Of a DNA stretch of 64,000 bases, positions 46,147-54,519 are shown one piece after another. Position 1 is the stretch's first letter; each line of letters starts with the position of its first letter. The translations under genes and the position numbers were made by a program. Source of the stretch: Chloroflexota bacterium (lineage in GTDB: Bacteria; Chloroflexota; Anaerolineae; Promineifilales; Promineifilaceae); the NCBI GenBank assembly GCA_014584575.1, contig JACTMP010000083.1, forward strand, positions 20,769 through 84,768, given 5' to 3'. Under the pieces are notes generated by a model. That model was not told the origin of the DNA, did no database searches, and saw only the letters and a list, made by a program, of their open reading frames with translations.

Positions 46147-48120
46147 TTAAAAATCAGGCGAGACGCGGTAGGTCTGACGGCCATAGGGACTTTCCTGCGA
46201 CAGCACCACCGCCCACACGCCGTTTCCATAGGCCAGACTGGTGACGCGGTAGCCTTCGTCCCACTTTTTCTGGATATAGTCGCCGGGGAAAGCGGCGGAT
46301 GTTTTCCAGGTCTGACGGCCGTAAGGAGCATCCGCCGACAACACCACCCCCCATAAACCATCCCCATACGCCAGGCTGGTGACACGGAAACCTTCGTCCC
46401 ACTTCTCCTGGATATAGTCGCCAGGGAAAACTGCCGCTGTTTTGTAGGTCTGACGGCCGTAGGGAGCATCCGCCGACAACACCACCCCCCATAAACCATC
46501 TCCATACGCCAGACTGGTGACGCGGAAACCTTCGTCCCATTTTTGCTGGATGTAGTCGCCGGGGAAGGCGGCTGATGTCTGATAGGTCTGACGGCCGTAA
46601 GGACTTTCCAGTGACAACGCTGCCAGCCACAGCCCATTCCCATACGCCAGGGTGGTCACACGAAAACCTTCGTCCCACTTCTCCTGAATATAGTCGCCGG
46701 GGAAGGCCGCCGAGGTTTTCCAGGTCTGACGGCCGTAAGGACTGTTTTGGGACATGATGGCCGCCCAGGCCCCAGGCCCATAGGCCAGATCGGTGACGCG
46801 GAACCCTTCATCCCATTTGTCCTGGATGAAATCCCACAGGGGCGCAGCGGCTTCCACCGGTTCCGTTTCGGTAGTCAGGGTAGAGGCGCCGGGCGCAGTG
46901 GAACTGTTTTCGGGCGCGGCTGCATCCGGGCGTATCGCCCGCGCCAGGAAGACCAACACCAACAGCAGCCCCAGGCCACCCACCACCCAGGCCCACACGG
47001 GCACGGCCGTCAATTTTCCCTGGCGTGTTTCCGGTTTGGCCGGTGGTGTGGGCAGCGGTGCGACTTTGGGCCGAGCGGGACCGGGCTTGATCTCGTCCGG
47101 CAGTGGTTCAACCCGCCGTGTGGGCGGCGCGACCTCGGTCGCTATGGGCGACGCGACATCGGTCGCTATGGGCGGCGGGGCTTCGGTCACCTCCGGTTCT
47201 TTTACAACAGTCGGCGGTTCTGCTGCTGATATGGTTTCAGTGGGGGCTGTCACAATAGTTTCGGGTTCGGGTGCGGGAGTGATGAGGGTGGCGGTGGTGG
47301 CATACGGCCGTTGCTGCACCACCAGCGTCACGGCCGTGGCCAGCTCCCCCGCCGTCTGAAAACGATCCGTGGCCTCTTTGGCCAGCGCCCGCGTCACAAT
47401 GGTGTCCAGTTGTGGCGGCAGGTCAGATGCCTGATCAATCACGTGGGGAATGGGGTCGTTGACGTGTTTGGACAGGATGCCCCAGGGGGTGGTGGCCTGG
47501 TATGGCTGCGCCCCGGACAACATTTCGTAGAGGATGATGCCCAGGGAGTAGATGTCGGAACGGCCGTCTATGTTCTCCCCTTTCACCTGTTCGGGACTCA
47601 TGTAGGAGGGGGTGCCCACCAGCCCACTGCCCGTCAGTGCGGCTGTCGCTTCGGCGATTTTGGCGATGCCAAAGTCGGCCAGATATGCGTCGCCATACTG
47701 GTCAAAGAGAATGTTGCCCGGTTTCAGATCGCGGTGAACAACGCCGATGCCGTGCGCCCGGTCTAATGCGGAGGCGATGCGGGTGAGCACGGCCGTTGCC
47801 GCCGCCAATGACAATCGCCCCTGCTTCAGCCGGTCAGACAGCGAACCGCCGGACATATAGCGCATGACAATAAACGGCTGGCCGTTTTCCTCGCCAAAAT
47901 CATGCACGGGCACAATGGCCGGGTGTTCCAGCGCCGCAATGGTTTGCGCTTCCCGTTCAAAGCGGGTGCGGAACATGGGGTCATGGGTAAACTGATGCGG
48001 CATCGCTTTCAGCGCCACTTCGCGCCGAAAGCGGGGATCATAGGCCAGATAAACCGTAGCCATACCGCCCCGCCCAATTTCCCGCCTGATTTCATAGCGC
48101 CCAAACGTTTGTGTGGTCAT
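46147..48120 (-). CDS. PknB-like Ser/Thr protein kinase with five C-terminal 46-residue repeats
   Basis: 657 residues. The kinase domain (about 7-270) is complete: glycine loop IGRGGMATVY, Lys38 (VALKAM), HRDLKPGN at 129-136, DFG at 149-151 and GTPSYMSPEQ. A Pro/Thr-rich juxtamembrane stretch (to about 372) and one membrane helix (VPVWAWVVGGLGLLLVLVFL) follow. The extracellular part is five tandem repeats (430-475, 476-521, 522-567, 568-613, 614-657), each with KWDEGFRVTSLAYG, a W, and SPYGRQT. They match DUF7477-type repeats best known from casein-kinase-like proteins of plants. They presumably sense an external ligand. Confidence 0.93.
   Translation of the reverse strand: MTTQTFGRYEIRREIGRGGMATVYLAYDPRFRREVALKAMPHQFTHDPMFRTRFEREAQTIAALEHPAIVPVHDFGEENGQPFIVMRYMSGGSLSDRLKQGRLSLAAATAVLTRIASALDRAHGIGVVHRDLKPGNILFDQYGDAYLADFGIAKIAEATAALTGSGLVGTPSYMSPEQVKGENIDGRSDIYSLGIILYEMLSGAQPYQATTPWGILSKHVNDPIPHVIDQASDLPPQLDTIVTRALAKEATDRFQTAGELATAVTLVVQQRPYATTATLITPAPEPETIVTAPTETISAAEPPTVVKEPEVTEAPPPIATDVASPIATEVAPPTRRVEPLPDEIKPGPARPKVAPLPTPPAKPETRQGKLTAVPVWAWVVGGLGLLLVLVFLARAIRPDAAAPENSSTAPGASTLTTETEPVEAAAPLWDFIQDKWDEGFRVTDLAYGPGAWAAIMSQNSPYGRQTWKTSAAFPGDYIQEKWDEGFRVTTLAYGNGLWLAALSLESPYGRQTYQTSAAFPGDYIQQKWDEGFRVTSLAYGDGLWGVVLSADAPYGRQTYKTAAVFPGDYIQEKWDEGFRVTSLAYGDGLWGVVLSADAPYGRQTWKTSAAFPGDYIQKKWDEGYRVTSLAYGNGVWAVVLSQESPYGRQTYRVSPDF
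46150..46833 (-). repeat. Five tandem 138-bp coding repeats (DUF7477-like) of the kinase
   Basis: Five in-frame copies, 138 bp each (the last 132), encode D(Y/F)IQxKWDEG, then LAYGxGxW, LS and SPYGRQT. Copies 3 and 4 are nearly identical in their DNA, which points to recent duplication or gene conversion. Confidence 0.8.
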
Positions 48121-48166
48121 AAAGCCGCCCTCTTACACTACACCACGAGAACCGATACCTGCGCCT

Positions 48167-48195
48167 ATCATACAACGTTCACCGGCCTCAGCCAA
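48167..48195 (-). promoter_or_regulatory. Sigma-A-like promoter of the kinase gene
   Basis: On the minus strand, TTGGCT - 17 bases - TATGAT (four and five of six matches). The start site would be about 48160, a 40-base leader before ATG 48120. Confidence 0.5.
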
Positions 48196-48235
48196 TGCTG
48201 GTCTTATGGCATTAAGAAGAAACCAACCTGAATTT

Positions 48236-48291
48236 GAGGAGTTCGCACGCCCACGTGCGAACGAGCAGCACGTGGGCGCGCTGCCCTCCTC
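48236..48291. repeat. Three-stem cruciform repeat (GAGGAGTTCGCA family), copy 2
   Basis: GAGGAG and CTCCTC outer arms, with GTTCGCACGC/GTGCGAAC and AGCAGCACGTGGGC/GCGCTGCC inside. With the REP-like copy at 48423 it fills the 397-base gap 48121-48517; no gene is seen there. Confidence 0.6.
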
Positions 48292-48422
48292 ACCTATCGG
48301 GGTCGCCCCTCCATTTAGCGACACCCCACAAGATCCGAAAGTCCCACATGCTGAAACATGTTGTAAAAGGCGCCACCAACGTGCTTATGAAGATTAAGAA
48401 TTAGTTTCGGTAATAGAGCCAT

Positions 48423-48511
48423 GTCATTCCGAGCGAAGTCTTCGGAGCGAGGAATCCCTATGCCTCGACTATTCCAGGTGAACGGGATTCCTCGGAAGAC
48501 CTCGGAATGAC
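48423..48511. repeat. REP-like GTCATTCCGAG element, copy 2
   Basis: 89 bases: GTCATTCCGAGCGAAGTCTT on the left, AAGACCTCGGAATGAC on the right. It ends seven bases before the methyltransferase stop. Confidence 0.8.
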
Positions 48512-48517
48512 AATTCT

Positions 48518-49168
48518 TTAATCGCCCGGTTTTGCCAGATTCATGGTGAAGGCCGGGAAATTGCCAATCTGGTTGTCCACTTCAAACCCGGTTTCCTGCG
48601 CCAGCTGGCGAATCACAGCCGGTCGCATCATGTCCGGGTCGGGGAAAACCTCGGTGATGGAGAGGATGCCACCCGGTTTAAGCGCAAGGTAGATCTCGTG
48701 CAGCGCGGCCGTTTTGTCTGGAATCTCGCCCAGCACCGTCACCAAAAAGGCGCGGTCAAAGGCCGCCGGGTCACTCTTGCCCTCACCCGCGCCTGCCTGA
48801 AGCAGGCGCACGTTGTGTACCTGCTGCGCACTCAATTTCTCCTGCACGCGGCGGAGCATGGCCGGTTGAATATCCAGGGCAACCACTTCGCCAGCGGGAC
48901 CCACCCGCCGGGCGGCGGGCAGGGTAATGCGACCCGGTCCGCAGCCCACATCCAACACCCGCATCCCCGGCGACACACCTGCCCGGTCGAGCAGCAGTTC
49001 GGCGCCGGCCACCCGGTTCATAAACGGGTTTTCCAGCAGAAAACTCAAACTAGAGGGACAGGGCAAGTGCGGATGGCGGCGGCGCGCCCATAGACCAATG
49101 CCTACGGCCGTCAGCGCCACCAACAAAACACCGGAACCCCTCATGGCAATCCTATTCTTGGCTAACAT
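48518..49168 (-). CDS. Membrane-anchored class I SAM methyltransferase
   Basis: 216 residues from ATG 49168, which has CAGGAGATG seven or so bases upstream. An N-terminal membrane helix (SGVLLVALTAVGIGLWA) is followed by NPFMNRVAGAELLLDRAGVSPGMRVLDVGCGPGRITLPAA in order, ALDIQPAMLRRVQEKL, FLVTVLGEIPDKTAALHEIY and ALKPGGILSITEVFPDPDMM. It is UbiE/Coq5-like, so a membrane lipid or quinone is a likely substrate (inference). It follows an isoprenylcysteine-methyltransferase-like gene on the same strand, and both may act on lipids. Confidence 0.87.
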   Translation of the reverse strand: MLAKNRIAMRGSGVLLVALTAVGIGLWARRRHPHLPCPSSLSFLLENPFMNRVAGAELLLDRAGVSPGMRVLDVGCGPGRITLPAARRVGPAGEVVALDIQPAMLRRVQEKLSAQQVHNVRLLQAGAGEGKSDPAAFDRAFLVTVLGEIPDKTAALHEIYLALKPGGILSITEVFPDPDMMRPAVIRQLAQETGFEVDNQIGNFPAFTMNLAKPGD

Positions 49169-49201
49169 CACAATCATCTCCTGTAAAAATGGGACGCAGA
49201 T

Positions 49202-49951
49202 TCACGCGAATGACGCGGATAATCTATACTTTCTCGTGTCATTCCGAGGAGTCTTCGACGAGGAATCTTCCGTGTTGTTCCAGAAGAAAGATTCCTCGCT
49301 CCGAAGACTCCGCCCGGAATGACAGTTGGACAGGCTGCCCCGGATATTTTGAGAACAGCGCGGCAGCCAGGCGGGTGTTTGCTGGCAGTAAACCTGCCAT
49401 TCGAGGCCGAATTCGGCAGCCAACGCCTGTTCCTCGCGCCAGGCGCGCACAAACATGGCCGGGAGTTGGAGCAGAAAAAACACAAAAGTCCAGGTGCGGT
49501 ACAGTAAAAGCCCACCAATACCGACAAGCCAGAGTCCCAGATACATGGGATGGCGCACATAAGCAAATGGGCCATGTGTGATCAGCCGCTGGTCGGCATA
49601 TAGCTGTGCGCCCATACTGCTGGACACATTGTACATTTGACCCAATGTCAGCCGCCCCCACAACACCAGCGCCAGGCCGGGAAAGTAAAGCAGTGAACCC
49701 AAAAGGAGCGCCAGGGCGCGAGCGGGCCGTGAGAGAACCAGGGGCAACGGCCGCCACAGCCGGTAACACAATCCCAAATAACCCACTGTGATAAGAAGAG
49801 TCGTGGTGGATGTACGCAGTATGCGGGGTTCTCGGCCAGTTTTGCGGCCAGACGGCCGTCGCCTTCCCCGCCACACACCCCACAACAACACAGCCAGCGT
49901 ACCCATAATTGCCACCAACCCAACCTGTCGCAACCAACGTTCAGATTTCAT
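49202..49951 (-). CDS. Isoprenylcysteine carboxyl methyltransferase-like integral membrane protein
   Basis: 249 residues; about five membrane helices. The C-terminal half has the ICMT/PEMT signature: LGQMYNVSSSMGAQLYADQRLITHGPFAYVRHPMYLGLWLVGIG across RLITHGPFAYVRHPMYLG, then AWREEQALAAEFGLEWQVYCQQTPAWLP. It would methylate a small lipid or thiol. The last 40 or so residues are not family sequence: residues 210-238 (CHSGRSLRSEESFF and on) are translated from the REP-like element at 49238-49323, so the native C-terminus was replaced or extended by it. Confidence 0.82.
   Translation of the reverse strand: MKSERWLRQVGLVAIMGTLAVLLWGVWRGRRRPSGRKTGREPRILRTSTTTLLITVGYLGLCYRLWRPLPLVLSRPARALALLLGSLLYFPGLALVLWGRLTLGQMYNVSSSMGAQLYADQRLITHGPFAYVRHPMYLGLWLVGIGGLLLYRTWTFVFFLLQLPAMFVRAWREEQALAAEFGLEWQVYCQQTPAWLPRCSQNIRGSLSNCHSGRSLRSEESFFWNNTEDSSSKTPRNDTRKYRLSASFA
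49238..49323. repeat. REP-like GTCATTCCGAG element, copy 3, inside a coding region
   Basis: 86 bases from GTCATTCCGAGGAGTCTTCG to GACTCCGCCCGGAATGAC. It overlaps the 3' end of the methyltransferase gene ending at 49202 and encodes part of that protein's tail. Confidence 0.8.
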
Positions 49952-49973
49952 TTTGTCACCCGGTCAGGCTGAA

Positions 49974-52211
49974 TCACGGCCGTACCACCACCGGCAGATA
50001 CAGCCACCACCAATCCAGCGTGGGCAGGATCGTAACCGTAAGAGAATCGCTCACGGCCGTGCCCGCCTCACAATTCCACACACTGACCGTTACCGTGTAT
50101 GTGCCCGCTTCGGCAAAGGCATAGTCAAACAGCAGGGGCATGTCACTGCTGATCTGGTCGGTGATCACGGCCGTGCCGTCAACCAGCACCGTGTAGGTAT
50201 AGGGCAGCGTACTCAGTTCCGGCGTCAATGTAGCGGTGAAAGTGATGTTATCTCCGGGGTAAATGGGTGGCGCGGTGGGTGTTGAGAGGGACACGGCCGT
50301 AACCGGCGTACACACGTCACACGTCACCATCACCTGGCTGCTGAATGTGTCTACGGCCGTGCCGCCACAGCTAACGGCCGTCACCGAATAGGCATATGTG
50401 CCGCTGATGGCAAAATCAATGCCCTGCGGATTTTCGCTCTGGCTGGTGGGTGGCGTGCCTGCCGGGAATGTCCAGTCCCAGGTAATGGGTAGCGTGCCGG
50501 TGTAGGCGGGGTCAAAATCCACCATACAGGCGTTGATCGTTGTGACCACATCCACAATGTCCACCGGTTCACAGGCCAGCGGCAGGGCGAAATTCTGTGT
50601 CGTCACCGTATCCGTGACCACGACGACATCGGGGATGGTGATGGGCAGGTAGCCATCGGCCTGGGCGGTGACGGTGTAGGTGTCAGCCAGCAGGGTGCGG
50701 GTATAGTAGCCGGTGGGGTCGGTCACGGCCGTGAACACGCCACCACCCGCCGCTACCATGCTCACAGTAGCGTCGGCAATCGGCTCGCCGCTACCCTGCG
50801 CCGTCACCTGCCCGTCCAGGTAGCCTATGCCGCCGGGAACCAGGCAGCCCGTCAGATGGGCAAAGGTGCCCACGCTGGCGCGCACAAACTCCGTGAAGTA
50901 ATCGAGGTCCATGTTGTTCAGCAGGTCGTTGGTGGTGTGGTAATACGGGTTAAAGTCTCCGAAATCCTCAATGCCCAGGATGGCCGGATAGCCATATTGC
51001 CAGAAGGAAGCATGGTCACTGGCCCCGGTGCCGTTGGGGTTAATTTCGGGGATGAGGTTCAGGTTATAGGCGTCTATTACATCCACAAACAACTGCGCCT
51101 GAACCAGCGTAGCCGGGATGCTGCTGGTGGCGTGGATGTCTATGTCCCGCGCGCTGTTAGGGGTGTTCCAGGCGATCATGTCCAGGTTTAATACCCCGGC
51201 AATGTCCTCGCCGTTGTTATAAGAGCGTTGGGCATAGGCATGGCTGCCGTTTAACCCCTGCTCTTCACCCGTCCAGAGGCCAAAACGAATGGTGCAATCC
51301 CACTGGTACTGGCTGAAAATGTCGGCGGCAATCAGCGCCGCCACCACGCCGCTGGCGTTGTCGTCTGCGCCGGGCGCAATAGGGCCAGAGGGCATGTCGT
51401 CCAGGTGGGCGGAGATGATATAGATTTCGTCGGGATTGCTGAGGCCGGGAATTGTGGCAATGACATTGGGATAGGTGCTGCCGCTCCACTGGTGATACTC
51501 CACCGGCAATCCCAAATCCGCAAAATGTTCACCCACGTATTGGGTCGCTTTCTGGATGGGCGTGCCGCTGTAGGTGTGGCGGGTGGCAATGGTATAAGGC
51601 GAGCCGCCAATTATCACCGGCCACATGCCGCTGAGGTCACCATCGTACTGGTAGACAGTGCTGCTGCTGACCTGATCCATCATGCTCTGGATCATGGGGT
51701 CGGGATCAATGATGGTGGGGATATGGGGCGCGCCTGCGTTTACCGGCCAGGGTTTGGCGGCAAACGAGATGGCTTGCAGTCCCACGCCGTTTGCCGCCAG
51801 TTTACGCGCCGTATGCGGCGTGGCCCGGATCAATTCCCAATCCGCGTCCGCCAGCAGCAACACCACATCGGGCAATTGGCTGGCGTTAGCCCGGCCCGGC
51901 AGAGGATAGGCCAGGTAATAGGCCGCGTCCGGTGGGATTTGTTCCAGCACGCGATAGGTAAGCCCGGCCAGGTTGAGGGCAGTCAATCCCTGGGCGTTGG
52001 TTCCGGCAACAACGGCCGTGCCACCCCGCCCGGCCACATGCGCATACACCGTAACCCCCGCCGGCAGCCGGTCAGGTGGCGCGGTGAGGGAAATCAAGGT
52101 CTGCCCGGTTTCGGACGGGACGGGTGGGGTAGCCGTCTGTGCGGACTGCACACCGGCCAAACCACTGATCAACAATATGAATAGGGACAGCAAAACAATG
52201 GGGGTTTTCAT
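49974..52211 (-). CDS. Secreted M28-family zinc aminopeptidase with C-terminal accessory domains
   Basis: 745 residues with a signal peptide (SLFILLISGLAGVQSA) and AAGGAGCTATCACC upstream of the start. The M28 domain (about 180-480) has its zinc ligands in SAHLDDMPSG, GADDNASGV, TGEEQGLNG (catalytic Glu), NLDMIAW and PYYHTTNDLL. A carboxypeptidase-regulatory-like unit follows (GYLDGQVTAQGSGEPIADATV) and then a PKD-like domain (ITWDWTFPAGTPPTSQSENP) and a second beta domain. The C-terminal tail, WWWLYLPVVVRP, resembles the M14 enzyme's tail. It should degrade extracellular peptides. Confidence 0.93.
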   Translation of the reverse strand: MKTPIVLLSLFILLISGLAGVQSAQTATPPVPSETGQTLISLTAPPDRLPAGVTVYAHVAGRGGTAVVAGTNAQGLTALNLAGLTYRVLEQIPPDAAYYLAYPLPGRANASQLPDVVLLLADADWELIRATPHTARKLAANGVGLQAISFAAKPWPVNAGAPHIPTIIDPDPMIQSMMDQVSSSTVYQYDGDLSGMWPVIIGGSPYTIATRHTYSGTPIQKATQYVGEHFADLGLPVEYHQWSGSTYPNVIATIPGLSNPDEIYIISAHLDDMPSGPIAPGADDNASGVVAALIAADIFSQYQWDCTIRFGLWTGEEQGLNGSHAYAQRSYNNGEDIAGVLNLDMIAWNTPNSARDIDIHATSSIPATLVQAQLFVDVIDAYNLNLIPEINPNGTGASDHASFWQYGYPAILGIEDFGDFNPYYHTTNDLLNNMDLDYFTEFVRASVGTFAHLTGCLVPGGIGYLDGQVTAQGSGEPIADATVSMVAAGGGVFTAVTDPTGYYTRTLLADTYTVTAQADGYLPITIPDVVVVTDTVTTQNFALPLACEPVDIVDVVTTINACMVDFDPAYTGTLPITWDWTFPAGTPPTSQSENPQGIDFAISGTYAYSVTAVSCGGTAVDTFSSQVMVTCDVCTPVTAVSLSTPTAPPIYPGDNITFTATLTPELSTLPYTYTVLVDGTAVITDQISSDMPLLFDYAFAEAGTYTVTVSVWNCEAGTAVSDSLTVTILPTLDWWWLYLPVVVRP

Positions 52212-52383
52212 GGTGATAGCTCCTTAAACAACAAACCTTTTGATTGCCTTTCAAGAATGAAGTGTGACCGGGGATAGGATGGGGGCAAGTGTCAAACGGC
52301 CGTTTTCCTGGCGAAGGATGTCACAAAACCATATAAATTTAGTACACCGTTAAATAACTCTTCTTAACTTACAAAGTTGACCT

Positions 52384-52469
52384 GTCATTCCGAGCGAAGT
52401 CTTCGGAGCGAGGAATCCCTCTCCTCTACAAGTAGCAGGGATTCCTCGTCGAAGACTCCTCGGAATGAC
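52384..52469. repeat. REP-like GTCATTCCGAG element, copy 4
   Basis: 86 bases: GTCATTCCGAGCGAAGTCTT to GAAGACTCCTCGGAATGAC. It occupies most of the 292-base gap 52212-52503; the rest holds no gene. Confidence 0.8.
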
Positions 52470-52503
52470 ACGGGAAAGTTCAGATTATTTTGTTAACGGT
52501 AGA

Positions 52504-54423
52504 CTACGGTGTTTCGTGAAACCAGGTGAGCGAGGGTATCAGACGCGCCGCTTGTTCGGGAGTCGCTGCGCCGGATAGCACGGCCGTGACCTGTTCCTCC
52601 GTGAAGTAGCGTTGGTCGGCCAGCATGACGGGGCGGGCAAAAGGGAAGGCAATGCGCATGGGGCTGCCCAATTCGCGGGGCAAAATTTGCCAGAACTGGC
52701 TGGATTCGGCCACAGACGGCCGTGCCGGAATGGCGCGGAATTGGGCGCGCGGCGGCTGGAAACTGAGGAACACCAGCCATTCCCACACCGCGCGTGGGTT
52801 TTCCGCCTGCTGGCTGATGAAATGGCCGGAAATATGCAGCGGCGTCATGCCGTCAAACTGGCTGGAGCCGGGGAAAAGGGTGACGCCAATCGGGGCCAGC
52901 AGCCGTTGGAACTCGTAGCGGCGCGGCGCATCCACCCAGATGACGGCGCGTCGGCGGGCCGACTGCCAGTTAGCCAGCAGATTTTCCCGCTCGTGGTCAG
53001 GGATTTCCGTCAAGTTGGGCATTTGCCCGCGCTGCCCGGCGATGGATTGGTACCAGGAGAGGGCGGCGCTGACGGCCGTGTCCGTCAACGGCCGTTCACA
53101 GCGAATGGCCGCCGGTTCGTGGCAGTCGTTTTCCCAGTTGTAGGCGTAAGAGAAAAGCACATCGTTGCCGGGATCCAGGAAACCCCAGGAGGGCTGGTCG
53201 GCGGCGAAGGGTTTAGAGGTAATGATCATATCCCGGTTCATTTCGTCCCACGTCCAGCGCGGCGACGGTTCCGGGTATTGGGCCCGCCGATACGCAGCCT
53301 TGTCATAAAACAGCAGCGGCATTTCGGCGGCGTAGGGCAAAAGCCAGATACGGCCGTGCCACTCCCCACCCTGCCAGATTTGTTCATAAAAGTCGCCAGG
53401 GGCAAAGTCCGGGTCGCTGCGGGTATAATCGGTCAGGTCTACAATCTGCCCTGTTGCCAGCAGCGCTTCTGTCAGCGGAAAAGCCGCGCCATCGAAAGCC
53501 AACAGCTCGGCGGGTGTAGGGTTGGTCAGGGGCACAATCTCCACCCGGATGTGGGGATAGCGCAGCATGAAAAAAGCAGCCGCTGTTTCGTAATCGGCAA
53601 TCTGGGCGATGTCTGGCGGCACGGCAAAGCGAACGGTAGCGGGGGTCATGTGGCGCTGCAAACGGCGGCGCAGTTCCTCCCAGAAGAGATCGGCGGGCTG
53701 CCCGGCGGCGTCCAGCGCCAGCAAACGGGGAGAAGGGATGTGCAGGCGGTTGGGCACGGCCGTGTCTGACCAGTCTGGCGTCAGGGACAGCGTCAGGGGG
53801 CGCGGATCGGTCACACAGCCAGCAGCACACGTTTCCCCGATTACGACTTCCACAAAATCGGCAATCTCCTCCGCCGAAGGCGCATCCACTTCCATATAAT
53901 CCAGATAGCCCCAACCCGTTTCCAGGCGAAAGTTGCGTCCCCAATAGGCGGGGTCGGTGGCGATGTGCAGCAGACGGCCGTTGACCGGCTGCAAAAAAGC
54001 GATGTGCTGGTAGGACTCTGTCGTCCCGTTGTTTGTCCAGGTGATATTAGCCCACAGCATCTCCCCCACTTGCTGCACCTTTGTCACTTGCCGGTCAGTG
54101 CGGGCGCGGGCCACATTTTCGGGGTGTAGTTGGGCGGCAAACCAGGCGGGGTCTGGCGTTTGCAGGGAAAAGAAGAGGTCGCCATCGCTGTTGTGAACGG
54201 CCGTTTGTTCCAAATCCAACACCGCCTGTACCTGTTGGCGCAGTTGTTCCTGGTGGCGTTGCAGTTGCCAGCGCCCCACCGCCCAGCCGCCCACCAGCAG
54301 CGCCAACAGGAGGATGGTCAGAAACCAGAAAGTGGGGTTACGGCCGTGAGGCCACTCCGCCCGGCCCCAATCCGCCGGATCGCCCTCGTCTTCGTCTACC
54401 TGCCACTGAAATTGGTTGCGCAT
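52504..54423 (-). CDS. Membrane-anchored extracellular solute-binding protein (family 1-like)
   Basis: 639 residues. A cytoplasmic acidic N-terminus (QVDEDEGDPADWGRAEWP) and one membrane helix (TFWFLTILLLALLVGGWAVG, about 31-50) replace a cleavable signal. Residues 55-190 form an NTF2-like region; from about 260 a solute-binding fold of the sugar-binding type is visible: IRVEIVPLTNPTPAELLAFDG, WHGRIWLLPYAAEMPLLFYDKAAYRRAQYP, WTWDEMNRDMIITSKP, GHFISQQAENPRAVWEWLVFLS and YFTEEQVTAVLSG. No ABC permease or ATPase for a family 1 binder adjoins it. A sensory role is possible. Confidence 0.83.
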   Translation of the reverse strand: MRNQFQWQVDEDEGDPADWGRAEWPHGRNPTFWFLTILLLALLVGGWAVGRWQLQRHQEQLRQQVQAVLDLEQTAVHNSDGDLFFSLQTPDPAWFAAQLHPENVARARTDRQVTKVQQVGEMLWANITWTNNGTTESYQHIAFLQPVNGRLLHIATDPAYWGRNFRLETGWGYLDYMEVDAPSAEEIADFVEVVIGETCAAGCVTDPRPLTLSLTPDWSDTAVPNRLHIPSPRLLALDAAGQPADLFWEELRRRLQRHMTPATVRFAVPPDIAQIADYETAAAFFMLRYPHIRVEIVPLTNPTPAELLAFDGAAFPLTEALLATGQIVDLTDYTRSDPDFAPGDFYEQIWQGGEWHGRIWLLPYAAEMPLLFYDKAAYRRAQYPEPSPRWTWDEMNRDMIITSKPFAADQPSWGFLDPGNDVLFSYAYNWENDCHEPAAIRCERPLTDTAVSAALSWYQSIAGQRGQMPNLTEIPDHERENLLANWQSARRRAVIWVDAPRRYEFQRLLAPIGVTLFPGSSQFDGMTPLHISGHFISQQAENPRAVWEWLVFLSFQPPRAQFRAIPARPSVAESSQFWQILPRELGSPMRIAFPFARPVMLADQRYFTEEQVTAVLSGAATPEQAARLIPSLTWFHETP

Positions 54424-54452
54424 GAGTTGTTTGGGGTAGCAGGATCCTTTGT

Positions 54453-54481
54453 CTGCCAGCCACCGCCTGGTCGGGTATAAT
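54453..54481 (+). promoter_or_regulatory. Promoter of the acidic-protein gene
   Basis: CTGCCA - 17 bases - TATAAT (four of six and six of six). It lies 38 bases before ATG 54520. Confidence 0.45.
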
Positions 54482-54519
54482 CCATTTCATTAAACCACAA
54501 GATCGAGGAATGTAAACCC

